64,000 nucleotides of DNA from Myxococcales bacterium (GTDB lineage Bacteria > Myxococcota_A > Polyangia > Palsa-1104 > JAEUJZ01). The stretch is taken from positions 62,001-126,000 of the forward strand of contig JAEUKB010000041.1 in the NCBI GenBank assembly GCA_016794365.1, read 5' to 3'. The notes below the pieces were generated by a model, which was not told where the DNA came from, ran no database searches, and saw nothing but the letters and a program-made list of their open reading frames with translations. The position numbers were made by a program, and so were the translations under genes. Shown in pieces: positions 32,136 to 41,205 of the stretch; position 1 is the stretch's first letter; every line of letters starts with the position of its first letter.

Positions 32136-33455
32136 TTAGGACGAAGTGGGTCTGCGACGACGCAGCAAAAACAGCACCATCGCGAGCGATGCCACGCTGG
32201 TCAGCACGCTATGTCCCGTGTGTCCGTGACGCAGATCGCACGAGCAGCCGCTCACCGCGAGCTGGTTGGGATCATCAGCGTGCGGATCGGTGCCCGGCAG
32301 CGGCAAGCAGGTTCCTTCCATCGCGACGCAGGCAAAGTTGCGCGGACAGGTCAGATACGCACACGGATCATCGACGCAGCGTCCCGCGACGCAGCCTTGA
32401 CCGGACTTGCAGGAAACGCCCGCACAGGCGGCATCGGCGCGACAGCTTCCTCCGTCGCAGACTTCGGCTTTGGCACAGGGATCGGCGCACGAGGAAGCCT
32501 GACAGACGCCACGAATGCAGCGCTGGCCACTTCCGCAGGCATCGCGACAGGGACTTATGCACTCCGCCGCTGAGGTTCCGTTTGTGTAGCAGTAGGTTCC
32601 AGCGGGACACGACACGCCGCTGCACGGATTTTTCTGGCACTGCGCGCTGACACAGATCTGACCGCTCGGACAGGGCACCGAGTAGCAGCTATCGTCGCAG
32701 ACCGTAGTACCCGAGCCGACATCGCCACCGCCCGAGATGACGGTCTTGATGATGCCATCGAGCGTCGCATTGAGCGCCGTCGAGTCTTCCGCGCGGTAGT
32801 AGCGATACATGCCGGTTGTCGCGGCGGGCTGGCCTCCGGCGTCGGCCATGTCGTTCATCACCTGCTGCTCGTCGGGCGCGAGCTTGCCAAAGCCAATCAC
32901 AAACGTCTGGATTTCGACCTTGCGTCCGCGCGCCAGCTTGACCGCGTTCACCGCATCGAAGGCCAAGATCGACGCATCGCTACAGCCCGGCATACAGCAC
33001 GGCTTTCCGTCGGTGATCAGGATCAAATACTGCTTGCGCGCGCTGTCGAGGAACACCTGATCGTTGATCGCGTAGTTGATGGCGTCTCCGGTTGGAGTGT
33101 TGCCGCTTGGCATGACGGTGCCCAGAGACGAAAGGATCGCGCTCTGTTGGCCGTAGCCGATCGGGATGTCGAAGCTGGCGCTGGCTCCGCAGACGCCCAT
33201 GACGGAGGTCGAAGGAAAATAGACCAGGCCCATCGGAAACTTGCCGTCGTTGCGCGTGACGATGTCGCTCACAGCCTTGGTGGCGATCGTCCACTTGGTC
33301 GGATTGCTGGGGCTTGGTGCGGTGCCATCCGGTGTCTGCGCCATCGACGCCGAGCGATCCAAGATGATGCCGACGTTCGGACAGCGTCCCGCCAAGGCCG
33401 GTTGCAGCCAGACAACAGACAGCGCCCACAGCACGATCAGTCGCAGCGTATGCAT
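32136..33455 (-). CDS. VWA-domain protein with Cys-rich region and MYXO-CTERM-like tail
   Basis: 439 residues. Signal peptide (LIVLWALSVVWLQPALAG). VWA domain residues about 25-220 with a metal-ion-dependent adhesion site: DRSAS (Asp-x-Ser-x-Ser), later Thr in NTPTGDA and Asp in ILITDGKP. Then a chain of disulfide-rich modules with CxxxxCxxxxxC spacing (CDDSCYSVPCPSGQICVSAQC and three similar). The C-terminus has SGCSCDLRHG followed by a hydrophobic helix and RRRR, a MYXO-CTERM sorting signal seen in Myxococcota. ATG 33455 follows GGGGGGA. Probably displayed on the surface as an adhesin. Confidence 0.88.
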   Translation of the reverse strand: MHTLRLIVLWALSVVWLQPALAGRCPNVGIILDRSASMAQTPDGTAPSPSNPTKWTIATKAVSDIVTRNDGKFPMGLVYFPSTSVMGVCGASASFDIPIGYGQQSAILSSLGTVMPSGNTPTGDAINYAINDQVFLDSARKQYLILITDGKPCCMPGCSDASILAFDAVNAVKLARGRKVEIQTFVIGFGKLAPDEQQVMNDMADAGGQPAATTGMYRYYRAEDSTALNATLDGIIKTVISGGGDVGSGTTVCDDSCYSVPCPSGQICVSAQCQKNPCSGVSCPAGTYCYTNGTSAAECISPCRDACGSGQRCIRGVCQASSCADPCAKAEVCDGGSCRADAACAGVSCKSGQGCVAGRCVDDPCAYLTCPRNFACVAMEGTCLPLPGTDPHADDPNQLAVSGCSCDLRHGHTGHSVLTSVASLAMVLFLLRRRRPTSS

Positions 33456-33564
33456 CGACGAAGTCCCCCCGCGAAAGTTCTCTCGATACAGTCGAGTCTC
33501 CCAGGTGAACACCTGAATGAGACGCACTGTCCAGACAGTACGCCGGGCGCTGCGATCGGTTCAA

Positions 33565-34308
33565 TCAGGTCGGACTTTGCGAAGACTTCACGGGAGATTC
33601 CGTCACTTCGCTCGGACGATCTTCCGCTGTAGGTTCGACGGGACGAACGGATGCGCTTGTGGGCAGCGGGCTCGGCGTCACAACGGAAGGAGCCAGCACC
33701 GCAGAGTTGGGAATCACCGCGCCAACCGACTGAACCGCGTGTGCGACGTTTTGACGTTCTTTGCGCGCGGCTTGACGCTCTTTGTAGCGAGCCGTCGAGC
33801 GCTGAACCATCTCGTACGCGGCATCGGGACCGACCCAGCCTCGGACGACTGGATCTTTGCTGGTAAACGACGATGACATGACGAAGAAGCGCTCTAGCTC
33901 TTGCTGCATGCGTCGGCCCAGGTCCGAAAAGTTTCGCAGCTCGTCTTTGCGCGCAGCTTTGGCGGGCACAGCCACCAAGCGATGGTTGGGCCGACCGCGC
34001 AGCCCGCGCTCTTCGACTTGCAGCGCACCAAGCAGCCGACACGAGATCACCACGCCCGGATACGTCAGCGCATCGATCAGCACCATCACATCGAGCGGAT
34101 CGCCATCTTGGGCCAGCGTCTGCGGCACAAACCCGAAGTCGTACGGATAGGTGACTCCAAGCGGCAAGATGCGACTGAGCGAAAAACAGCCAAGATCTTC
34201 GTCGTACTTGATCTTGATGTTGGCACCTCGGGGCGTCTCAACGACCACGCGCAGGTGATGCTGAGCGTCAAAGGGCGGCAGATCATGGACCAGGTGGCAC
34301 GAAGGCAT
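33565..34308 (-). CDS. ppa: Family I inorganic pyrophosphatase with C-terminal extension
   Basis: 247 residues. Hydrolyses PPi in the cytoplasm. Core residues 15-180: ETPRGANIKIKYDEDLGCFSLSRILPLGVTYPYDFGFVPQTLAQDGDPLDVMVL, including Asp-Gly-Asp-Pro-Leu-Asp-Val, with the usual Tyr-Gly-Phe replaced by Asp-Phe-Gly-Phe. The C-terminal 60 residues are a Ser/Pro/Thr/Val-rich, probably disordered tail absent from typical members (about 175 residues). Divergent from the HelD-like gene over 204 bp. Confidence 0.92.
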   Translation of the reverse strand: MPSCHLVHDLPPFDAQHHLRVVVETPRGANIKIKYDEDLGCFSLSRILPLGVTYPYDFGFVPQTLAQDGDPLDVMVLIDALTYPGVVISCRLLGALQVEERGLRGRPNHRLVAVPAKAARKDELRNFSDLGRRMQQELERFFVMSSSFTSKDPVVRGWVGPDAAYEMVQRSTARYKERQAARKERQNVAHAVQSVGAVIPNSAVLAPSVVTPSPLPTSASVRPVEPTAEDRPSEVTESPVKSSQSPT

Positions 34309-34512
34309 TGTGTAGGCCGATTCGGGTGAAGTTGGGCCAGTCTACCACGCGCAACCAGGGTGACTGGCGCATCTTTGTCTAGCTGTCAGCGCTTTTTGCG
34401 ATCGGGCCACAGGCGATCCGCCACACAAGAACCGCGCGCAGGCGAAAACCGCAGCAGTTTGACAAGACTGTGCGTTGCTGTGGGCGCAGAGCACAGGCAT
34501 ACTGCCGGGCCC

Positions 34513-36954
34513 ATGCCTCGGCCCGTACTTCCGTCGTCTCCCGCCGCTGCCATCATCCAAGAAGAGCAAGCTCTTTGGGACAAGGTGGCCAGCTTCCTGA
34601 GCACCGCTGCGCTTCCAACCGATCGCAAGAACGACAGCCACGAACAAGAGCTGTTGGAGCTACGCGACGCCATCGCGGAAGCCAAGCCCGAGGATCTGCC
34701 ACCGCTCGTGGAACAGATGACGCGCATCAGCGCACTGGCAGCGGGTCGCAAAGGCAAAGCCGCCGGACCGATTGATCAGCAAGCGCCGTACTTTGGACAC
34801 CTGCGACTGAAAGCGACGGTTCCTGCCAAAGCGCCGAGCCGAGACGTGCTGATTGGCCGACGCGGTGTCATCGATCGCGCGGCAGGCATACAGATCGTGG
34901 ACTGGCGCGATGCTCCGGTGTCGCAGCTTTATTATCGATACGAAGAAGGCGACGACTACGACGAGCACATCGGACAGACGGTGCTCCAAGGCGTAGTCGA
35001 AGTCCGTCGCAGCATCACCATCACGGGCGGCAAGCTCAAGCGCATTAGCTGTCCGCAAGGTGTGTTCTTCTGCGATTCCGACGAGGTGTGGTGGGAAGCG
35101 GAAAGCCAGGCGACCCCGGTGCTACAAGGCGGTCAAGGTCTGTCGGCGCGCGCACCCAAGCCGCAGCCGGTGCAGCCCAAGTCCGCACAAAAGAGTGACA
35201 AGCCAGAGTCAGCGTTCGCAGGACGATCGGACAAGCACCTGCCGGAGATCGCGGCGCTCATCGATCGACATCAGTTTGATCTGATCAGCCAGCCGGACAG
35301 CGGCGTGGTGGTGATCCAAGGTGGCGCAGGCAGCGGCAAGACCACGGTCGCACTGCATCGCGTCGCGTATCTACACTTTCAGCAGCCGAGTCGCTTCCGA
35401 GGCGCCAAGGTGATGGTGATTGTCCCGAGCGAAGCGCTGGTCCGTTACGTCAGCGGCGTGCTGCCTGCGCTCGGGGTGAGCGGTGTGCCGGTGCAGACCT
35501 CGGCGGGCTGGATGCGTCACCATCGCAAGCGCTTGCTCAAGCACCTGCCCGATCAGCAAAATCACGAAACTCCGTCGGTGGTGTCACGGCTCAAGAAGCA
35601 TCCGGGCATGCTGCAAGTGATGGAACGCTACGTGAGCGAGCAAGCGTCGTCGATGCGCAGCCAGCTTGCGACGGCACTTGCCGAACATCCCGAGGCCCAA
35701 AAGCGTGTGCTGTCCGAGTGGGATGCCCGCAAAGAGCGTCCGCTGCGGCTGCGCTGTCGTGGCGTTCGCGCGGCGGTCGATGGACGGCTCGATCCGGGTG
35801 TCGGTCAGCGCATGGATGAGCTGCTGCGACGGATGTCTCGACGCGCGGGCGATGTCTGGCGCGATCTCGGAGAGCTTCTGACCGACGGAGACAAGCTGTT
35901 TGACATCCTGACCCAAGCGACTCCGACGAGCAGTGGACAGACGCCGGTGACGCGCGCCGACATTCGCGAGCTGATCGAGCACGTCAAAGCCCAGCTCGAG
36001 GAAGTGGAAGAGCTGCCCGACGATGTCGATCCCGAGCGCTTCCAGGCCGTCGATGGTCGTCCGCTCGATGAAGACAGCCCGGCGGGCACGCTCGATGTCG
36101 AAGACGATCCGCTGCTGCTTTATCTGTATCGGCTGAAGTTCGGTGGGCTCGATCACTCGTCGGGAAAAGGCTATGTGCGCTATGAACACATGGTCATCGA
36201 TGAAGTGCAGGATCTGTCGGTGATCGAGGTCAAGCTGCTCATCGGCTGCGTCGGTAGCGAAGACAAGAGCGCGGGCGCTGAACCGTCGCTGACGATGGCT
36301 GGAGACGTGGCACAGCGACTGATCTTCGACAACGGCTTTTCCAAGTGGGAAGAGCTGCTTCCGGCGGTGGGTCTGCGCAATGTCCACATTCAGCGACTCA
36401 ACATCATGTATCGCTCGACGGCGGAAGTGATGCAGCTCGCGCATGAGGTGCTGGGATCGCTGCTCACCGACGAAAGCCGTCAAGTGGCAACCCGACATGG
36501 TGCGCCGATTGCTGCGTTTGCCTTTTCTGAGGTCGGCGAAGCGGTGGCGTTTTTGGGTGAGTCGCTGCGCAACCTGCTTCAGCGTGAGCCGACCGCGTCG
36601 GTGGCGCTGGTGGCGCGTCACTCGGGAACGGCGACGCTGTTTTATCAAGGGCTACAAAAGTCGGAAGTTCCGTCGCTGCGGCGCGTGGCTCGACATGAGT
36701 TTACGTTCGCTGCTGGCGTCGATATCACCGACGTATTGCAGGTCAAAGGCCTGGAATTTGACTACGTGGTGATCCTGGATGCGACGCAGAATGCCTATCC
36801 CGACACCACCGAGTCGCGTCACCTTCTGCACATTGCGATCACCCGCTGCGCGCACCAGCTGTGGCTGATTTCAGCGGGAACGCCGTCGCCGCTGCTGCCT
36901 CGGCATCACTTTATCAGAGAGTTCTCACCCGCCGACGCACAGAGGCCGGTCTAG
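34513..36954 (+). CDS. HelD-like superfamily 1 DNA/RNA polymerase-associated helicase
   Basis: 813 residues. N-terminal part has the HelD hallmark VDWRDAPVSQLYYRYEEGD near 129-147; Walker A QGGAGSGKTTVALHR near 269; Walker B IDEVQDLS near 560; motif V-VI QVKGLEFDYVVILDA and HIAITRCAHQLWLI near the end. HelD proteins dislodge stalled RNA polymerase in Gram-positives; long central inserts here replace the coiled coil. The start at MPRPVL is chosen because upstream sequence is not coding-like. Divergent from ppa; glpD follows 31 bp later. Confidence 0.85.
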   Translation: MPRPVLPSSPAAAIIQEEQALWDKVASFLSTAALPTDRKNDSHEQELLELRDAIAEAKPEDLPPLVEQMTRISALAAGRKGKAAGPIDQQAPYFGHLRLKATVPAKAPSRDVLIGRRGVIDRAAGIQIVDWRDAPVSQLYYRYEEGDDYDEHIGQTVLQGVVEVRRSITITGGKLKRISCPQGVFFCDSDEVWWEAESQATPVLQGGQGLSARAPKPQPVQPKSAQKSDKPESAFAGRSDKHLPEIAALIDRHQFDLISQPDSGVVVIQGGAGSGKTTVALHRVAYLHFQQPSRFRGAKVMVIVPSEALVRYVSGVLPALGVSGVPVQTSAGWMRHHRKRLLKHLPDQQNHETPSVVSRLKKHPGMLQVMERYVSEQASSMRSQLATALAEHPEAQKRVLSEWDARKERPLRLRCRGVRAAVDGRLDPGVGQRMDELLRRMSRRAGDVWRDLGELLTDGDKLFDILTQATPTSSGQTPVTRADIRELIEHVKAQLEEVEELPDDVDPERFQAVDGRPLDEDSPAGTLDVEDDPLLLYLYRLKFGGLDHSSGKGYVRYEHMVIDEVQDLSVIEVKLLIGCVGSEDKSAGAEPSLTMAGDVAQRLIFDNGFSKWEELLPAVGLRNVHIQRLNIMYRSTAEVMQLAHEVLGSLLTDESRQVATRHGAPIAAFAFSEVGEAVAFLGESLRNLLQREPTASVALVARHSGTATLFYQGLQKSEVPSLRRVARHEFTFAAGVDITDVLQVKGLEFDYVVILDATQNAYPDTTESRHLLHIAITRCAHQLWLISAGTPSPLLPRHHFIREFSPADAQRPV

Positions 36955-36985
36955 CAGCATCTAATCGTATGGTAAGGATCTGAAC

Positions 36986-38689
36986 ATGTACGACTCGTTC
37001 CGACGCCAGTCGTTTGCGGAGCTAGACCAGCAGCAGTTTGACCTGCTCGTCATCGGCGGTGGCATCACCGGAGCAGGCATCGCCCGAGACGCAGCGCTGC
37101 GCGGTCTGAAGGTTGCGCTGCTGGAAAAGAGCGACTTTGGCTCGGGCACGAGCAGCAAGTCCTCGAAGCTGATTCACGGCGGTCTGCGCTATCTTCAGCA
37201 CGCGGAGTTTGGTCTGGTCTTCGAGGCTGTCAGCGAGCGAACGCTGCTTTTGCGCCTGGCACCTCACTTGGTCAAGCCACAGCTGTTCTTGGTTCCGACG
37301 TACAAAGGGCAGTACCCAAGTCGCTTTGTGCTCGGCTGCGGCATGTGGATGTACGACGCGCTGTCGAAGTTTTCGGCACCGGATCGGCATCGCGCGTATC
37401 GCAAAAAAGGTGTGCAGCGAATCGAACCGGGGCTGCGGCAAGAAGGCATCACCGGCGGTGTGACCTATTACGACGGCATGACCGATGATGCGCGACTGAC
37501 GCTCGAGACAATCCTCGACGCGGCGGCGGCGGGTGCCAAGGTGTTGTCGTATGCGCGGGTCAAGAGCTTCGTCGAAGATCAGACGGGCGCGGTCAAAGGT
37601 GTCACGGTCAGCGATGTGCTCGATGACACCCAGACAGCGACGGTGTTTGCCAAGGTCACGGTGAACTCGACGGGACCGTGGTCGGACTTGGTGCTGCGAC
37701 TGCTGCGTCACAACCAGCCTGCGCCGATGGTGCGTCCGACCAAAGGTGTTCACATCCTGGTCGATGCCGCGCGCCTGCCGGTTCAGCACGCGGTGGTCAT
37801 GACGGTTCCCAGCGATGGACGAATCATCTTTGCGATTCCGTGGACTGATCCAGAGTCTCCCGCCGCCAGCCGCACGGTGCTGGGCACAACCGATACCGAC
37901 TATCACGGCGATCCCGATCGCGTGGCTGCCGACGCTGCGGACATTGATTATCTGCTCGCGGTGGCAAATCACTACTTTCCCGACGCCAACCTGGTTGCGC
38001 AAGACGTTCTTTCGACGTGGGCGGGACTTCGTCCGCTGGTGATGCCGTCAAGCGATGGCCTGGATGCATCGAGTGTATCGAGAGAGCATCGCATCCTGAG
38101 TCGTCCCGGTCTGGTGACGATTATCGGAGGCAAGCTGACGACGTACCGACGGATGGCAGCGCAGCTCCTCAGCGAAGCGTACAAGCAGCTTGGCGATCCA
38201 GAGCCGCCGTGTGCCACCGTCGATCGGCCTCTGCCCGGTGCGAGCGATCTGAAGCCGCCGAGCGATGACTACGATCCCGTCGCAGAGCTGGCCGATGAGC
38301 TGAGCCAGCTTGAGCGTCCGGGCATCGACAAGCAGGTCGCGCGACACCTGGCCAGCACCTACGGCGCGCGGGCTCGCCAGATTGCGGCGGAGCTGGAGCA
38401 CGATCCGAGCGGTGCGACGCGACTCGATCCCGAGCTGCCGTTTCTATATGCCGAGGTGGACTTCGCCGTGAAGTCCGATCTGGCGCTGCGTCTGGATGAT
38501 GTGCTGTCTCGTCGGATGCCGCTGCTGCTGCTCGCGCGGGATCAGGGCCTGGGCTGCGCTGCGCAAGTGGCCCAGCGAATGGCTGCGATTCGCGGCTGGA
38601 CCGACGAGCGCATCGCCAAAGAGCTGGCGGCCTATCGTGATTCCGTCGAGCTATCGCGTCAGTTCCGTAACGTTCCGTCGGGAAAATAG
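36986..38689 (+). CDS. glpD: Glycerol-3-phosphate dehydrogenase (FAD, aerobic type)
   Basis: 567 residues. Oxidises sn-glycerol 3-phosphate to DHAP with FAD at the membrane, feeding quinones. FAD motif VIGGGITGAGIARDAALRG near 22, GTSSKSSKLIHGGLRYL, KGVHILVD, IPWTDPESPAASRTVLGTTDTDY, and LSTWAGLRPLV ... REHRILSRPGLVTIIGGKLTTYRRMA. C-terminal domain complete. The last 31 bp overlap the convergent glycerate-kinase-like gene. Confidence 0.96.
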   Translation: MYDSFRRQSFAELDQQQFDLLVIGGGITGAGIARDAALRGLKVALLEKSDFGSGTSSKSSKLIHGGLRYLQHAEFGLVFEAVSERTLLLRLAPHLVKPQLFLVPTYKGQYPSRFVLGCGMWMYDALSKFSAPDRHRAYRKKGVQRIEPGLRQEGITGGVTYYDGMTDDARLTLETILDAAAAGAKVLSYARVKSFVEDQTGAVKGVTVSDVLDDTQTATVFAKVTVNSTGPWSDLVLRLLRHNQPAPMVRPTKGVHILVDAARLPVQHAVVMTVPSDGRIIFAIPWTDPESPAASRTVLGTTDTDYHGDPDRVAADAADIDYLLAVANHYFPDANLVAQDVLSTWAGLRPLVMPSSDGLDASSVSREHRILSRPGLVTIIGGKLTTYRRMAAQLLSEAYKQLGDPEPPCATVDRPLPGASDLKPPSDDYDPVAELADELSQLERPGIDKQVARHLASTYGARARQIAAELEHDPSGATRLDPELPFLYAEVDFAVKSDLALRLDDVLSRRMPLLLLARDQGLGCAAQVAQRMAAIRGWTDERIAKELAAYRDSVELSRQFRNVPSGK

Positions 38690-39351
38690 ACCATCGAGAT
38701 GCTGTGATCGGGACGCAGGCTGACCACCACGTCGGCGCGCTCTCGCAGCGGCATCACGTAGCGATCGACCTGTGGCCACAGCGAGTGATGCCAAAAGTGC
38801 AGCACCTCTGCGTCGGTCATCGCAGCCTGTCCCGCCGCAAGCAGCGCAGCTTCCCGACGACGACGCGCCAGAAGCGCAGCCTCGGGATCGACATCCAGAA
38901 AGATCAGACGAGACAGCGACGAGCGAAGTGACTCATAACCGGGCGCATCAATCCCGACGAGAAAGCCTTCCACCAAGCACAGATCGAGCGGACCTTTGCA
39001 CAGCCTCGGCGCAAGTCGCTGCTCGGTGCCGCGATCGAACACCGGCAGCGTAACGTGACAGGATCGACTGCGCAGCTGACCAAGTAGTCCGTCGAGCAGC
39101 GTCAGATCGTGTGTTCCCGGCGCACCGCGCAGCGCGATCCCTTTGGCCAGCCTTTCGGCGCGCGGCAGATAAAAGTCATCGAGCGATACCGTCGCTGCGC
39201 GCACTCCGACGAGCGAATCGATCAGCTCGTGAGCCAGCGTGGACTTGCCCGCGCCCGGCAGCCCGCACATTCCGACGATGATGGTCTGTCCCGGCTGAAG
39301 CCACCGTCGCAGCGCTTGCTCTAGCGATACAAACGCGGCATCACTGCGCAT
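38659..39351 (-). CDS. P-loop kinase, D-glycerate 3-kinase-like
   Basis: 230 residues. P-loop VGMCGLPGAGKSTLAHEL, then SLDDFYLPRAERL and RGAPGTHDLTLL. DDFY plus RG(N/A)PGTHD are the marks of the glycerate 3-kinase/YggC-like branch of uridine-kinase-fold enzymes. LCLVEGFLVGID is the Walker B region. Substrate may be D-glycerate or another sugar acid; the DHAP/glycerol-related neighbour glpD is convergent rather than cotranscribed. Starts 3 bp after the aminotransferase stop. Confidence 0.8.
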   Translation of the reverse strand: MRSDAAFVSLEQALRRWLQPGQTIIVGMCGLPGAGKSTLAHELIDSLVGVRAATVSLDDFYLPRAERLAKGIALRGAPGTHDLTLLDGLLGQLRSRSCHVTLPVFDRGTEQRLAPRLCKGPLDLCLVEGFLVGIDAPGYESLRSSLSRLIFLDVDPEAALLARRRREAALLAAGQAAMTDAEVLHFWHHSLWPQVDRYVMPLRERADVVVSLRPDHSISMVYFPDGTLRN

Positions 39352-39354
39352 CGG

Positions 39355-40545
39355 CTAGTGACTCGCTCGCAGCGACTGAAGTCCCGACGCCAGCCGTCGC
39401 ACACCTTCTTCGATGAGCGGCACCGACGTGGCATACGACAGCCGAATGTGACCGGGCGCGTAAAAGCCTGTGCCTGGAACCACCGCCACCGCAGCCTCTT
39501 CGAGCAGATAACGACTGAGCGCAACGTCGTCGGACGCCTTCGGACCCAGGTACGCCGAGACATCGGGAAAACAGTAAAACGCTCCGTGCGGCTCGACGCA
39601 GTGTACGTCGGGAATCGCAGACAGCGCAGCGTGCATCACGCTTCGTCGCACATCGAACTCTGCAACCATCTTTTCCGTCGGAACCTGATCGCCAGTCAGT
39701 GCCGCCAGCGCCGCATGCTGAGACACCGCCGCTGCATTGGTCGTCACCTGACCTTGGAGCTTGTCCATCGCAGCAATCAGCGGACGCGGCGCAGCGCAAA
39801 AGCCAATTCGCCAGCCGGTCATCGCGAAGCTCTTCGAGACACCGTCGATCAGCACAAAGCGACCCCACAGCGACGGATCCAGCGCCAAAAGCGACACAAA
39901 CCGTCCCGGCGCATAGACCAGCCGTCGGTACAGATCATCGGTCATCACGAGCAGCTCGGGATGATCGCGCAGCAGCTTGACCAGCTCGTTCGCCGTCGCT
40001 TCGTCGATGAGCGCGCCGGTTGGATTGCTCGGGGAACACAGCAAAAGAAGCCGCGTCCGGGCCGTGATCTTGCGTCGCAGCTGCTCGACATTGATCTGAA
40101 AACCCATGCTAGCCAGCGACGGACACAGGATCGGTACGCCGCCCGCGAGCCGAACCAGCTCGGTGTGACTTGGCCAGGTCGGTGTTGGAATCAGGACTTC
40201 GTCGCCGTCATCGATCAAGGCTTGCAGCGCGTTGAACAGACACTGCTTGGCTCCCGTCGAGACCATCACTTCTTCGGGACGAATCGTGACGCCGTGAACC
40301 TTCGACAAGTCCGCAGCAGCGGCAGCTCGTAGCTCGACGATGCCACTGACGGGCGTGTATCGACTGGCACCACGCTCTAAGGCCAGGCAAGCCGCCGCGC
40401 GAATGTGTGCGGGCGTATCAAAGTCCGGCTCCCCGAGCGTCAGGCTGACGATGTCTTTGCCCGCCGCGACCAGTGCTTTGGCCCGTGCCGCCATTTCGAG
40501 CGTGATCGACGGAACCAGTGCATCGACTCGACGGGAAACTTTCAT
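39355..40545 (-). CDS. Aspartate-type aminotransferase (class I)
   Basis: 396 residues. PLP fold type I, subgroup Ib. Motifs: LTLGEPDFDTPAHI, YTPVSGIVELRAAAAADL, VSTGAKQCLFNALQALIDDGDEVLIPTPTWPSH, SPSNPTGALI, DDLYRRLVY, DGVSKSFAMTGWRIGF (PLP Lys), and C-terminal IRLSYATS with the substrate Arg. Likely aspartate or prephenate specific. ATG overlaps the coaD stop (TGATG). Confidence 0.93.
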   Translation of the reverse strand: MKVSRRVDALVPSITLEMAARAKALVAAGKDIVSLTLGEPDFDTPAHIRAAACLALERGASRYTPVSGIVELRAAAAADLSKVHGVTIRPEEVMVSTGAKQCLFNALQALIDDGDEVLIPTPTWPSHTELVRLAGGVPILCPSLASMGFQINVEQLRRKITARTRLLLLCSPSNPTGALIDEATANELVKLLRDHPELLVMTDDLYRRLVYAPGRFVSLLALDPSLWGRFVLIDGVSKSFAMTGWRIGFCAAPRPLIAAMDKLQGQVTTNAAAVSQHAALAALTGDQVPTEKMVAEFDVRRSVMHAALSAIPDVHCVEPHGAFYCFPDVSAYLGPKASDDVALSRYLLEEAAVAVVPGTGFYAPGHIRLSYATSVPLIEEGVRRLASGLQSLRASH

Positions 40546-41063
40546 CAGGGCACGTCCTTGGGCTGCGGCGCTTTGAAGACCCCGAGCCGCTCACGCAGCG
40601 CCTCGGGAACTCCCGGCGGAACCATCCAGTTTACGTCGCCACCAAACTGCGCGACTTCTTTGACCAGCGACGAGCTTACGTAAAAATACTGCGCAGCTGT
40701 CATCAAAAAGATCGTATCCACGTCGGGAGCCAGTCGATGGTTCATGTGCGCAAACTGGAACTCGTACTCGAAGTCAGCCAGCGCGCGCAGACCTCGCACG
40801 ACGAAGCGAGCACCGCGCTCTTTGACATACGTGACGAGCAGCCCCGAAAACGCATCGACTTCCACCCGCGAGTCGAACGACACCGCACGCAGGATCTGCT
40901 CGCGACGTTCTTCGACGGTAAACAGTGGTTTTTTGCGGACGTTATCGGCCAGCGCAACGATCACTCGGTCAAACATCTTGAGCGAGCGAGACAAGATATC
41001 GATGTGCCCGTTGGTGATGGGATCAAACGAGCCAGGATAGATGGCGATTCTCTCTGTTGACAC
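40545..41063 (-). CDS. coaD: Phosphopantetheine adenylyltransferase
   Basis: 172 residues, GTG start with GGAGAG upstream. Penultimate step of CoA synthesis: adenylates 4'-phosphopantetheine. Motifs: AIYPGSFDPITNGHIDILSRSLKMFD (Thr/His-x-Gly-His), VSGLLVTYVKERGARFVVRGLRALADFEYEFQ, YFYVSSSLVKEVAQFGGDV. First gene of a coaD-aminotransferase-kinase operon. Divergent from the large lipoprotein over 142 bp. Confidence 0.96.
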   Translation of the reverse strand: MSTERIAIYPGSFDPITNGHIDILSRSLKMFDRVIVALADNVRKKPLFTVEERREQILRAVSFDSRVEVDAFSGLLVTYVKERGARFVVRGLRALADFEYEFQFAHMNHRLAPDVDTIFLMTAAQYFYVSSSLVKEVAQFGGDVNWMVPPGVPEALRERLGVFKAPQPKDVP

Positions 41064-41205
41064 GTCGGCAGCTCTCCGTAACCGCGACTTTTGGGGACCG
41101 CGATTTGCCGTGAAGTGCAAGAAGCCTCGCAAGCTCTGACCGGATCCGTCAAGGGGCATGCCACAGGTGCGCACAAGTGAGCCGGGTCGCGTTACAAATA
41201 CGCAC

